Origin: Rhizophagus irregularis
Lineage: Eukaryota; Glomeromycota; Glomeromycetes; Glomerales; Glomeraceae
Reading direction: 5' to 3'
Length of the DNA stretch: 64,000 nt
NCBI RefSeq assembly: GCF_026210795.1
Contig: NC_089447.1
Location: 436,501-500,500 of the forward strand
The position numbers and the translations under genes were made by a program. This document shows positions 45,697 through 56,998 of the stretch, in pieces (within the stretch, counting starts at the first letter, position 1; the number at the start of each line of letters is the position of its first letter). The notes below the pieces were generated by a model. It saw only the letters and a list, made by a program, of their open reading frames with translations. It did no database searches and was not told the origin of the DNA.

Positions 45697-46024
45697 TTGT
45701 TTACTTCGCTAGCAGCTACTGTTATTAATCCAGTCGCAACAATTATGCAACTTTTAATTATTACTTCTTAATATCTTATAAAATTTAATCAAGAAAATTC
45801 TGATTGTATGATCCTGATATAATTTTAATTACGATCATGAATATTTTTATCAATATTTACCAAATTCAATAGTTGAAGATTTATTGAATACTGAGCAATT
45901 TGATATAAATACACGAAATAACGAAACATCATTATCTCCACAACAAAAATTAAACCTTGAAGAAAGCTTTTATATAAAGCTTTATTTACGTATTTCACAA
46001 GGAACAGATGAAATTATAATGTAA
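45697..46024 (+). pseudogene. NYDH-family copy, start codon lost
   Basis: The family start is changed to TTG, the FFH region is deleted, and a TAA lies early. Later blocks (NYDHE, LSPQQKLNLEE with a Ser for Pro change, LRISQGTDEIIM) are well kept to the TAA at 46022-46024. It is followed by the conserved 3' flank and then F-box-like middle sequence at 46225-46610, as at 5.6-6.6 kb. Confidence 0.68.
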
Positions 46025-46224
46025 ACAGTACATTATGGTGCGTTTATCCATTTATTAATTATTAAATTATTTCAGTTTCTATGAATTTTAAAATATAAAA
46101 TATTTCTCTCCTACACCATACTTCATTCATTTATTTCAAACTTTACTTTCCCTACTATATCTCTTAACTCCTTCACCTCTTCCTTCATTATTACCTAGAA
46201 TTACCTAGAATTACTTAGTCAACT

Positions 46225-46610
46225 CTTATGTTAAAGGAAATAATATAGAATTATTTCATGTTCTATCAAGCAGTCCTTTATTAATGATCCTCAAAAAATA
46301 ATTTTAAAAAAATTTGTACCTCTTCCACCTCGTCCTAAATCAATTCACGAAGATCTATAAAGGATGGTTATAAAAATAGTCGTCAATTTAATGTCGTGGT
46401 TAGAGCCATATCGTACATCTGATTTCGAAATTTGAAGTGATGTAAACGATCTCGCTATGCAAGATGCCTTTTGATTTTATTTCTTCCTGATCTACCAACT
46501 AATTCGGTAATTCCTGACGTAAATTCTGTATTTGATCGTTTATATCAACTTGGATTTCAATTAACTAGAACTATTATGTAGGGAGCATTTCATTGTTTGA
46601 ACATAGAAGG
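46225..46610 (+). pseudogene. F-box-like gene relic (middle part)
   Basis: It matches the intact gene from GNDMELFHFLS through the FVPFPPRPK stretch, SRQLNVVARAI, CSDVN and the INSIVTRLRQL region to FQLTE.VMEEAFHLFEH, with stops and small indels. It is the best-preserved middle fragment in the window and confirms the junction between NYDH flank and F-box sequence seen at 6255. Confidence 0.62.
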
Positions 46611-46619
46611 AGCGTTGTA

Positions 46620-47080
46620 TAATGATACAACGGCAGAGACTTGATCAGACTTGCCATATGCAAAGTCCCGTGATTAAAATTATGATCGTAGTTTGTCTAA
46701 GTAAAAAAACATTTAATTTATCAAAATAAATTTTTTAACAATCAAAAGTATAATTATAAAAAAAACTTACTTTTTCTTTGAATAAGGAATAGCTTCTTTG
46801 GTTTTTATTTCGTCTTTCTAAGATCATAAAAAAAATATTTTATCATAATCAGTAAAATTTGTAAGTAAACGTAACAGCATTACAAACAAGTTCCATGCAG
46901 TTTCTCGAAAAATTATAAAAGATGGCTTACTTTATTTTACTATTAAATTAAAAAAAAAATGGGGCAAAGGGAAAAGTAAAAAGAATAAAATATGTCAACT
47001 GTTGCTTCAGTTGTTAGCCACAAATCAAAGATTTAATGAATAAAATTAATCGGTAATTTTAATCTCCTTACAATAGACCC
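46620..47080. other. Block 2 remnant
   Basis: The CCCGTGATTAAAATTATGATC segment and the following 300 bp resemble 36315-36560. No gene is visible. Confidence 0.4.
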
Positions 47081-47084
47081 AAAA

Positions 47085-47190
47085 GCCCCCCAGACAGCGG
47101 TTTCCACGGTGATCTACTCGACCGCCAAATTAGACGATGTTCGCCTGCCATTTTACAAAGTACTGACAGATATTCTACAGGCTTTGTAAA
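47085..47190 (+). other. GC-richer coding-like fragment (possible exon)
   Basis: After TTACAATAG, which resembles a 3' splice site, 34 codons are open and read like ordinary protein (DPKAPQTAVSTVIY, KLDDVRLPFYKVLTDIL), ending at a TAA. The GC content is clearly above that of the surroundings. I do not recognise the family and see no convincing neighbouring exon. It may be an exon remnant or a captured gene fragment. Confidence 0.3.
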
Positions 47191-47304
47191 TCATCTATTT
47201 CACGATCATTGTGTAAATCATTGATATCCACATAATTAAGCCCATACCTAACGTCAATCAGTTGATTTCGTTTTTTTCAAAAAAAAATTAAGCTTTCGTT
47301 AGGC

Positions 47305-47495
47305 TAGCAATTTATCTTCACCAATTTTTACGAATGCAGGGCTTAATAATTAATGAAAATTTCGTGATTAGAGGAAATATTATCAGCTGGTTTTAGTAAT
47401 AATAATTATTTTCAAAAACTTTCCGCAAAATCTTAATTATAAAAATTCGTACCTCTTCTACCCGTTCTAGACCTACGAAGATACCATAGATTTTA
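47305..47495 (+). pseudogene. F-box-like gene relic
   Basis: It matches the intact gene from SNLPLPIFTK through the SDHDLVMKGN area to FVPFPPRP and FEDTIE, with large gaps. At about 47495 it meets an NYDH relic in the opposite orientation. Confidence 0.5.
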
Positions 47496-47496
47496 A

Positions 47497-47660
47497 TTAT
47501 TATAATCTCATCCGTTCCTTATACTGTAAATAAAGCTTTATATAGACTTCAAGGCTTAATTTTTGTTGTGGAGATAATGGCGTTTCGTTATTTCGTAGTA
47601 ATTAGCAAACGTTGTATTATTGTTGCAACTGGATTGACAATAGTTGATGTTTTCTTTAGA
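47497..47660 (-). pseudogene. NYDH-family relic with central deletion
   Basis: On the minus strand, start-region sequence (TTGTCAATCCAGTTGCAACA) is followed directly by the LSPQQK codons and the end of the gene: the centre, including NYDH and CKLLPH, is gone. Confidence 0.55.
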
Positions 47661-47804
47661 AACAAGTGAGCATTTATTTTTAAAAAGTTTAAAATAAAAT
47701 TTTTTGAAAAAATCAAAATTTCGGTAGAATATTAATATTAATACATTATATGAAAAATGCATTGGCACGATCGTAATCATAAAATCATGATGGAAATAAT
47801 TTCA

Positions 47805-47858
47805 GCATGTTACGTCATTTATTGCTGGAGATATTCGGCAATAAATGATGTAACATGC
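47805..47858. other. Strong hairpin, 21-nt arms
   Basis: GCATGTTACGTCATTTATTGC (47805-47825, 21 nt) pairs with 47838-47858 with one mismatch around a 12-nt loop. It could be a tiny transposon relic or fold in RNA. No flanking duplication was identified. Confidence 0.7.
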
Positions 47859-47879
47859 CGAATATGAGCAAAATTGATT

Positions 47880-49745
47880 AATTTATCATGATCACGTAAG
47901 GCTACTAGGAATATAACCACTTCGTTATTCAATAATGATTATTGTCATGTGCCACTGCATCGTATAATGACATTCAATCATTCAACATCTTTCCATATTA
48001 ACTTCGTGATTACGTGCCTAATAAGTATAACTATGTAATAATAAGCCAATTTTGAATTTCACGAAACGAAATTTTTTGTTATCACTCATGTCACACTATC
48101 TTTGTCATTCTTTTTTAAGGAGGTCGGCGTTATTTTGGCGTAATAATATTTTCATTATTTTTATCACGAGCTTTTATATATTAATATCTTTTTATTGATC
48201 ATCTACTACATGCAGGATTACAAGATAAAGGTAATAATAAAGAGATTTATAAATTGGATGAATGGGCAATAATTGTTGTTTCACTCATAAAAAAAAATGA
48301 ACTGCCAGAATCGTATTAAAAATTCTTTTTATATTAATATGAAGTCACCGTGGAAAAGATAATAAGATTTTTATTGATTTTCTTCTTCGAAGATCAAATG
48401 TGTCACAATGAACTTTAATAAAGGAAATAAAGGGAAAAATGTATAGCTTATGAGAAATAACTAGCTTATTATCGTACTTAATTTAGTAAAATATGGAATT
48501 ATATACGGTATAAAATATATATATGTATACAAGTAAGTATAAATTATAATTCCGTACTAATATCTAAAATATCTAAATTAATTTAATTTAAACCTCCGAA
48601 ATTATATACCAGATGGAACAAGTAAGATCACATGATTAATCTGACCGAATCTATGACTTCGGTCCGATAATAAATTATTAAATTCTTTAGTAGCCGATCG
48701 ATTCCCCCCTTTTTTCGCTTCTAGGGATAAGTTGTGATCCGAAAGTTTATATAAACGAATACAAATAAGAGAAATAATTAAAGTTTTTAAAAAATTACTA
48801 ATTTTATTTATTTATTTATTTTTTTAAGAATATTCTATAGGCAAACCGGAAGATTTACTTTTATGGTAAACTATTCCATGAAGGAACAATCATTTAGAAA
48901 AAGATTCGAACGAATAAAAGAAAAAAAGATATATCGACCTTACTTTTCCCATTTATATATTTAAATATTTTTATCCATCCTTCTTGCAGTCTTGCTTAAT
49001 ATCACCATGAATCTCCAACTACTAAATCCTAAATAAAATATAAAATCCCTTTAAGAAACTTTTATTTGATATTTTTGTTGTTACATTGTAATTTCTAGAA
49101 CTGTATTATTCTTTGAATCATTTCCATTATCGTGAGAATTAATTTTGTGTAAAATATTAATACAACTTCACCCTTGTTTAGAACTTTTTAATGATGTTAC
49201 TTCAAATGTAAATGTAAACAAAACATTTATAATTTAGAAAAAAACATGAAAGATTAAACACACCCCTTAACTTAAATTATATTAAAGTATCATATATTTC
49301 TTTATGGCTACGTAATGCCACTACCAGTAGCGTATGAACATGGGTTGATCTACCATTATAAATTAATTCTATTGTTGTTACAAAATTCAAAAATTCTATT
49401 ATAATTATGACATCGCTATCGTCAAACCAATTGTTTATTATTTTTAAAAAAAATATTTTTAAATTAAAATTTTATGCATAGCTGCTTTTGGTAAAAATAT
49501 CAAAGGATGAAACACAGAAAATGAATAATTTGCCAAAAATAATAAAAAATATTTGTGCGGTTTTTTTTTTGTGTCACCAAAATTCCAAGTTCTTCTAACA
49601 AGTCAGGCAGTGTTACCCATATGGCAATTTTTCATTCATAATTTTCCTAAATTTGATGAGGCAGGGGCAGCAATTTGGCGTTGCACATGCATATTACCTA
49701 GTATAAATTGATTGTAGCACATAGCACAGCCGCACAAATAATTTT
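47880..49745. other. Intergenic, no gene seen
   Basis: The stretch is AT-rich without supported frames. 49485-49600 contains two words also found at 61933-62105 (GCTTTTGGTAAAAATATCAA and GTGCGGTTTTTTTTTTTGTG), so a shared element of about 110 bp lies upstream of the F-box-like gene and upstream of the third Asn-rich gene. Confidence 0.5.
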
Positions 49746-49817
49746 GTGTATGACCTAATGAATCCAATAAATAATCATTTTAGGGTGAAATGTGGGAAAT
49801 GTTTTCCCTTTTTTGCT

Positions 49818-51617
49818 ATGGAGTCTCTACTTCATGAAATTAGAAGTGAAATATTTAAATTTATAGATACACCTATTTCACTTATTCTTACAGATCGCAA
49901 ATGGTATGCTGTCTCGCAAGATCCTCATGTTCGTGGGGAATGGTTAATATATAAATATGGTCGATCCCACGCTTTGTTTCATGGCGTTAGGCTTGGAAAT
50001 GATTTTTTAAAGCTTGACGTTGTTCAGGCATTGCTCGCAAGAAATGCCATGATTTCTAGATATTTTGTACAACGTCTATTAATGCATTTTGGGTCATATG
50101 ATGAAAAACTTATAGAACTTAAGATCCAACATAATGTAAATCAAATTGATTTTGATAGAATTCGTGCTTTTCAAAAGAAGTTACGTTGTCCTTGGGCTAG
50201 TAATCTACCTTTACCAATTTTTACTAAACTAATCACTGAAGGATATAATACTTTAAGTGATCATGATCTTGTGATGAAAGGGAATGATATGGAATTATTT
50301 CATTTTCTATCGGCTGGTCCTCTTGTCATTAATGATGCTCCTCAAAAACTTCTTCAAAATCTTAATAATATTGAAGATTTGATTTTAAATAAAAAGTTTG
50401 TACCTTTCCCCCCTCGTCCTAAACCTATTTTCGAAGATACCATAGAATATATTCAATTAATGCAAGCGAGAGCTCATGAAGATTATCCTCCGAAGGATGG
50501 CTATGAAAATAGTCGTCAACTTAATGTCGTGGCTAGAGCGATATTGATACATCCTGATTTAGTAAATTTATGGAAGAAAATTGGCTATCGCGAAGTTTGT
50601 AGTGATGTCAACGAACTCGTGATGCAAGGCGCTCTTTTAACTTTATTCCCTCCTACTCCACCCAATAGTTGGGTAATTCCTGACGTTAATTCCATTGTAA
50701 CTCGTTTAAGACAACTCCTTGATCTCGGATTCCAATTAACTGAAATTGTTATGGAAGAAGCGTTTCATTTATTCGAACATAGATTAAATGAAATGGGCGA
50801 TCTTTTGATAAGTTCGTTTCAAAAAATTCGTAATGAATCAAAATCCACTATTTCTCGATCTTGCCTCATCCAAGCCATAAAACCCGAAAGAAATCATAGA
50901 AAATTTGATTTATTGGAATTCTTGATTAATAGAATTGATCAACCAGAAGAAGCTTTAGAAGACGCATTAAATCATTATAACGTTGGGTTTAAATATGACT
51001 CCAATTCACTTACATCATCAAAAATGAGATCATTGTCGGTTCATTCAAATTTTTATTATTGGGTACTTAAAAAATATGGTCCAAATTCTAGAATTACGCA
51101 ACTATGTTTTGATGATATTTTAGAATCAAGAATTTGGATAGATTTAAAATTAAATGAAAATCCTGAATTAGACGTTCCGGAACATCTTACTTCACAAGCA
51201 TATAATTCAATTTGTTCTATTTATTTAGAATTTTGCAATGACAGAATTCCATTTAAAGCAAATTATTTACCATATTTGAAATTATCCAACGATGAAGAGA
51301 TAATTAAACCATTTTTTGAAATAGGATTACCAATTATTTTTAATTTAGAATTAAATAGCAAATTGCTTTATGATATTAGTTATGAATGCAATAGACCAGA
51401 GTATAAAATTAATAAAATTACTCAGAAACATAGAAGAAAAAATAATAAGGTGATCAAAATAAATAAGAATGAGGTGAAGGAATGGTTTAGAATATTTAAG
51501 AATATATATTACGATCACGCTCCTGTAAATAATTCTATTACCGACGTTTTTAGAAGATATTTGGAAGAATTTTGGGAAAGAATTAATTCGTCTCAAACTT
51601 TAGAAATTGATGATTAA
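49818..51617 (+). CDS. F-box-like protein, 599 aa, intact
   Basis: This is an intact member of a large F-box-like family of arbuscular mycorrhizal fungi (recognised from memory). The N-terminus LLHEIRSEIFKF, then TPISLILTDRKW, SQDPHVRGEWLIYKYG and HALFHGVRLG (residues about 3-65), resembles an F-box-type helical start. F-box proteins usually act as substrate adaptors of SCF ubiquitin ligases, but that role is not shown here. The remainder is mostly alpha-helical in look without clear repeats: ALLARNAMISRYF (about 77-90), NLPLPIFTKLITEGY, FVPFPPRPKP, SRQLNVVARAI and NSIVTRLRQLLDLG. The C-terminus is basic, then acidic (ENP, EIDD). An in-frame Met lies 24 codons upstream (49746), but relatives begin at the internal Met before ESLLHE, so I start there. 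It appears to have no introns. It is the reference for all F-box-like relics in this window. Confidence 0.85.
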   Translation: MESLLHEIRSEIFKFIDTPISLILTDRKWYAVSQDPHVRGEWLIYKYGRSHALFHGVRLGNDFLKLDVVQALLARNAMISRYFVQRLLMHFGSYDEKLIELKIQHNVNQIDFDRIRAFQKKLRCPWASNLPLPIFTKLITEGYNTLSDHDLVMKGNDMELFHFLSAGPLVINDAPQKLLQNLNNIEDLILNKKFVPFPPRPKPIFEDTIEYIQLMQARAHEDYPPKDGYENSRQLNVVARAILIHPDLVNLWKKIGYREVCSDVNELVMQGALLTLFPPTPPNSWVIPDVNSIVTRLRQLLDLGFQLTEIVMEEAFHLFEHRLNEMGDLLISSFQKIRNESKSTISRSCLIQAIKPERNHRKFDLLEFLINRIDQPEEALEDALNHYNVGFKYDSNSLTSSKMRSLSVHSNFYYWVLKKYGPNSRITQLCFDDILESRIWIDLKLNENPELDVPEHLTSQAYNSICSIYLEFCNDRIPFKANYLPYLKLSNDEEIIKPFFEIGLPIIFNLELNSKLLYDISYECNRPEYKINKITQKHRRKNNKVIKINKNEVKEWFRIFKNIYYDHAPVNNSITDVFRRYLEEFWERINSSQTLEIDD

Positions 51618-51864
51618 ATTGGGCATTGATACTTTATAAGTTCTTGAAAAAAGGAAAGTAATTTTACTTTTATTAAAATGTTCAATTAATTAAATTATAT
51701 TAAAGAAATTGTTTTTGGTCGGTCCTCAAAATATAACCCGTTGAATTACTCGTATCGTGAATAATAACGAATAAAGCTTTTCTAATTGTTCTTTTCGAAT
51801 ATCAAATTTAAATTTTTTCTCGCCTCCCTTTATTTCTCAATGTGTATAATATACTGTACATGTT

Positions 51865-52649
51865 GCCGAAACTCGGCAATTTCGGAATAATTTCCTTCGG
51901 CTAATCATTCTAAAGCGAAACTCAAGTCGAAAGTTGGGCCGAAATTTCTGACCGCATTATAAATTTTGTGTAACATTAATGTAACACAAAATAATTCCAT
52001 CACAGGTAGATCTGACCGGATGATTTGTTTCATCGTTCAGATTTTTGAAATTTTTTTAAAAAAAACTCTTTTTTTTTATATGTAATGACTTTGGGATGGT
52101 ATGTTTTTGTGGTTTTTTTTTTAGTTTAAAACATTTATTAACATTCTATTTTTTGTTTTTTTTTTGTGGGTTAGACTTGTAGATATTTGCCGGAATCAAT
52201 TAAAAAATAACAAAAAAAATTGCTTTTCATTAATAACAAATTTAAAAATTATACTTAATTAAAAATCATTAATTATTTTTCAAAAATTAATGGTGGAATT
52301 GCAGCATTTAGGATTCAAAATCCACAGTACCGAACGCTGTGAAATTCCATGGAATTTCTGCAGGTTCGGATGATTCAGATCACCTGCTTCATCCGCTGTC
52401 ATCTGATCTGTCAGATCGGTTCTGACAGACATCTGCCTCATCTGATAGATGACGGATGTGACGGATGACAGGTCATAACTCTAATCGCAGGCATGAAAAT
52501 TTTTTTGTGTAGCAATCTTTCCTGGTGGCTAAACTTTATCTGATGTCACGTGATATATGATTCTGGCCAACACTAGTTTCGGACATTGATCTCAAGTTTC
52601 AGCGGATGCGAAACTTTCCGATCCAGCCATGTTTTCGGCAAGTTTCGGC
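51865..52649. mobile_element. 785-bp inverted-repeat element with 8-bp target duplication
   Basis: The ends are GCCGAAACT-CGGCAA (left) and the complementary TTCGGC-AAGTTTCGGC (right), flanked by TACATGTT (51857-51864) and TACATGTA (52650-52657), seven of eight bases identical. TTTCGG/CCGAAA words recur inside both ends. The centre (52340-52490) has clustered GATCTGTCAGATC / TCTGACAGACATC palindromic words. No transposase is recognised. The 8-bp duplication suggests the hAT group; this is inference. Confidence 0.75.
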
Positions 52650-55500
52650 TACATGTATAGTGTATAAATTCGTATTTAAAAATTCGAAAAAAAAAGTGGT
52701 CATTTAGTGTGGTTGAGGCGCAGCACAAATTTCACAAAGATATATGGAACTTGCGTTGTGTTTTTCAAAATGAGACTATGAGATGCTTTGCATCTCATTG
52801 ATATACTATTCGCTAAGATCATGCGATTATTATATTATTGTTTTAGAAATTCGCGGACGGGACGATGATTATTTAAAAATATGGATAAAAGGTCTATCAG
52901 CACGAGTTAAAAGGTATATTTAAAATTTTTATGGTCAGAACCGAAATCAATTATTTCATCGGAGACGGGGTCCGTGCGTCCAAAAATATTTGTTATTCCG
53001 GTTAATATATTAGCATCATCTGCTTAAACAGGAAATTTTTTGCTTAATTTTGTGTTAGTTTTGTAAGTAATTGTAAAAATTTCGTACACATATACCTCCA
53101 CTGCAAGGTTATGCGATCATGTCTAAAAAAAATTTCCGGATGTGGGTGTCAAATAATTTACTGAAGGTATTTTTTATTTAAAAACTGAATAATTAATAAT
53201 TTTTCATAATATTAGAGACTGAATGTGAGGTAGGTTATTGTCTTTAATAATTGATAAATTGAGAAGCAAGTTCAAAGGATGCGTGATTTCACCACATGCA
53301 TTATGATAAATTATAACATTGGGATGTATTAATGGATTATAATAAATTAAGGCCTCTTGATGCTAGATATCGACTGTATATTATGCAAAAATGGAAATAT
53401 TCTGGATCTATAGAAATTATGGAAAATAAGTTCATATTAGGGATCATTTTTTATATTGAATTCTGTATAATTGATCTTAAATTAAAGATAAAAAGAATAC
53501 AAAACAAACAAAATTAATATTACTAGATATTCGAGATTTTGTTGCCGAATTGTAAAAAAAAAACATTGTTTTGTACCAAGATTAATTTGTTAATCACCTT
53601 TCTAAGCGGTATCAAGATCATTTTCAAATTAGCCAAATCACTCGTAAATTTTAAAGTGGATACCACGGAAATGACGGAATACATTATGACATTATATAAT
53701 TCAAGAATTTAATAACTTGGCGGAGGCAAAAAAAAAATAATAAATGTTATACAATATATACAAATATTATTTCAAGCGTACCCTTATAAAAATACCCGTC
53801 TTAATATATAGAATATGTAATATTTCTAAAAAATTATAAACTAAATTTAAATTTAAATTTTTCTAATATTGATGGGACCTGGATCTAAATAATGTTTTAA
53901 ATTTAGTAAATCAAATTAGACCCGGATATTTTTGTCAGTGATGCATGGTATTAAATGAGTATTAATAAATATTAGATAGATCCATTGTAATTAATGTTCG
54001 CTGGTATAATAGCGCCTGTTTCATTTGATTTGTGCTCTCTGAAGTGACAATTAAGCGTTCCTTTAAAATAGAATCGATGTCTTTGAAGCATACATATTTC
54101 AACAAATTCCATATATTCTTAATTTGATATATATAAATGTATAATAAAATAAATATTAAGTAATTCTCATTATCATTTCCAATTAATTACTAAGATATAA
54201 ATGAAATATATAATCAATATAACATTATTATTAAAAATTAAATTAACAATTTAATAACAATTTAATAACTATTCATCCTCTTCTTTAGCACTAAGTATTT
54301 CACTTAAAATAAAATTTATAATATAATAGAGTTTACATATTCTCAATATATAAAAAAAATAAATGTAATTAGAAATAAAAATTAAATCAAATTCCAAAGT
54401 TATTTATTCAATAATTATAATTAGAAAATAATAAATAATTCATATTTAATTACCTTTATATATATCTTATTTTTTGCTAAAATACTTTTATCTTATTTTT
54501 TAAAATTGAATTTTTATTTTAATAAATTTGTCAGTAATTCACCATTATATTATTAAATAATTTATAAATGGATTTATTCTGCATATCATTACCTAATAAT
54601 AATTAAAAAAAAACAAAACTCGGTGATATATTTTAATTAAATAAAAAAGTTAGTAAAATATTTTGAATAAATAATTTAGAAAAGCTAAAATCAATCCATT
54701 TTATGCCAAATTAATTCATCAAATCTAATAATATATTTAATATTCAAGTAAATAATACAAATAAATATAATCCACATATCTTTTTATTCTTTCATCATTA
54801 AGTATGCCTTTATATTTGTTAATAATGTCATATCCATTGTTAATATAGTAGTAAAAAATAAGTTATTAATATACAGTTTTATATAAACAAAAAACAAATA
54901 AATTAACTAAATTAAGTTTACAAATAGACAATACCATGTGTTTTTGTCGCAGATTAATTGGAAAATGACGGAATTATTTAGAATTCCACGGATTTCCACG
55001 GATTTAAACGGAAAAAAAATTCCAGTTGTACCAATTTTTTCCATTATTTTCCTAATATATTTTCAGAAAATTTCTATTAATTTCCATCTAATTCTTCATA
55101 TCCACTATTAATAATTTCTATTGAATTATTTCCACTCATATTCATTATTATTTAATAATATCCAATGTATATTATCATCAAGATAAATTAGTAATATATT
55201 ATAATAAATTATTCCGTATACATTTTTATTATTCATTTCAATCGAATTCTTCTCTACATTATAATATACTATAAACAACTAGAATGTAAAATTCTTCAAA
55301 TCATTTTTCTTAATTATTAATAATATCCTATCGAATTCAACAGTAGCTTTTATCTCATATTCATATATATTCTGTATATTACACTATCAAGGAATAAGAA
55401 AAACAAATCATTCCATGGCATTTCTTAATTATTTTATTTTAATTATAATATGATAAAATCGATTCAATTCAATTTGATTTGATTTAATGCTTTTTTTGAA
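52650..55500. other. Very AT-rich intergenic region
   Basis: No gene can be supported. A 61-codon frame at 53332-53517 has no recognisable features. 54080-54950 and 55080-55480 are almost entirely A/T with many ATTAAT-type words. 54950-55030 contains short repeated GGATTTCCACGG / GGAAAATTCC-like words. Confidence 0.5.
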
Positions 55501-55509
55501 TCAATCATG

Positions 55510-55695
55510 AAAGACGTTTTCACAACGCTTTTTGTTAAAACAATTAAAAAACGTTGCGAACCGTTTTTTTATTTGCTAAATTACATGTTAAAAACGTTTC
55601 GCAACGTTCTTTAACTGTTTTAATAAAAAAACTGTTGCGAACGTTTTTTATTATTAATTTACTTAATTAAAAATGTTTCGCAGCGTTTTAATAAG
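55510..55695. repeat. Four alternating copies of an AACGTTGCGAACGTT-type word
   Basis: AACGTTGCGAACCGTT, AACGTTTCGCAACGTT, AACTGTTGCGAACGTT and ATGTTTCGCAGCGTTT occur within 150 bp in alternating orientation, each surrounded by T-runs or A-runs. Neighbouring copies could pair with each other. This resembles subterminal repeats of a DNA transposon, but ends were not found. Confidence 0.6.
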
Positions 55696-55785
55696 TCATC
55701 TATTACGTAAATGATCTGTGTTGCTCAATAAATTAAATTATTTTATCCCTTTTGATATTAATGAAACATCCTTTTTGTTTTTTAG

Positions 55786-55829
55786 ACTTGAATCTAGATC
55801 AGTGATCGGATTGACGATGTGGTGTTATG
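55786..55829 (+). other. Possible 44-nt internal exon
   Basis: The segment is preceded by a pyrimidine run ending in TTTTTTAG and followed by GTAAGC, a good fungal donor. Further right, TTTTTTTTTAG at 56255-56265 precedes another GC-richer stretch (56266-56330, with ACCACGAGGAACGCGTG). This suggests a spliced transcript on the plus strand, coding or not. I found no first exon or long frame. Confidence 0.25.
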
Positions 55830-55949
55830 GTAAGCATCTTATCTTCAATCCTTATTTTTAATAATAATTTATTGCTGATTTTTTTTTCGTTTTTTCAAAC
55901 AAAAGCCTTCTTAACTCGTATAATTAAAATAATATATACTGTATAAAGC

Positions 55950-55993
55950 AATGATCAGAGGGCGTTTAACATGCAAAACGCCCTCTGATCATT
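55950..55993. other. Perfect hairpin, 18-bp arms
   Basis: AATGATCAGAGGGCGTTT (55950-55967) and its exact complement (55976-55993) enclose an 8-nt loop. It is the most stable small inverted repeat in the window and is GC-richer than its surroundings. It may be a minimal transposon relic or a folded RNA element. Confidence 0.8.
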
Positions 55994-56481
55994 ACTAAAT
56001 AGTACTAAATCACAGGAGCGTTGATAAATATATTTCTCTCATATTTTAAAACCTATATTATAAAAACATTAACTATTAATAATTCAAATGAATTAAAAAT
56101 ATCATTATTATTTTAAATTCGAATATTTTTATGTGCTTTATTTAATAAATTCTCACTGGTATACGCTAACATATATTACAGCATTTGTTTGTAAGTTAAT
56201 AAATTAAGTAAAAAAGTCTATTATTGATAAGATATGTCGATGATAATTAATATATTTTTTTTTAGATTTAACCACGAGGAACGCGTGACTACGCGGATGC
56301 TGTATCAGGTTTCATGCTCGACCCGAGTAGCTTCTTAGTAAAATTATTCAATACACCAAGATTAAGTGGTTAAGTTCTTTAAAACATTCATTAAACTTGT
56401 ACTTAAAGATCAAACTGAGCAACGGAATAAGAATGTAAGGGAATTTTATACATGGATCTTTCACTAATAATAATGTATTAT

Positions 56482-56998
56482 TTATTTTAACGTCCATACA
56501 TATAATACTATATATGTTTTTCTTTTATGTTGATCCAAAGCTAAAAAATTATTTAGTTCTTCAACACCAAAGACGACAGAATTAATATAATTTTCATCCC
56601 TATTACTGTTAACATCTTTAAAAATGACGTCGAGTGCCTTTGCAATTGTGAGCTTTCTTTTTCTACACTTTCCCGAAAATTGTTCATAATTCATAGTTCC
56701 AGAAATAAAGTGCTTGTATTCTAGAGCCTTTCTGATATGGATGTTCACTCCAGTGTCTACTTTTATGGTAGAGTGTTTTTGTCTTTGTCTCGATAAGGCC
56801 TAAATGTCGTAAGTTGTGAGATAGTTTCTGTCTTTGATTAGGGGAGAGTGTAGTTGTGACCGTATGTATACTGTTGGGGTTTTTATATGATTTTGTTTGT
56901 TGTGCAATATTGTTGTGGTTATTATGACATTTCTTTAATGGAAAAGTTTGCTTTAGATTTCGTGTTTTTCGTGTTTTTCTCTTATTAGGCAAACTCAC
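56482..56998 (-). pseudogene. Hypothetical reading frame broken by a frameshift
   Basis: On the minus strand a 104-codon frame (56684-56998; MSLPNKRKTRKTRN..., TTTLSPNQRQKL) ends while a second frame (56482-56748; RKALEYKHFISG, KRKLTIAKALDVIFKD) continues in the same direction with an overlap of about 65 bp. The two may be one gene with a shift. I do not recognise the product. The region is GC-richer than the spacer to its left and looks coding or formerly coding. A separate 68-codon minus frame lies at 57109-57315 with NFKQAIDVIDKNFRNSL. Confidence 0.3.

Noticed and set aside
53332-53517. 61-codon plus-strand frame
   Set aside because: There is no recognisable motif and no paralogue, and the length is expected by chance in this composition.
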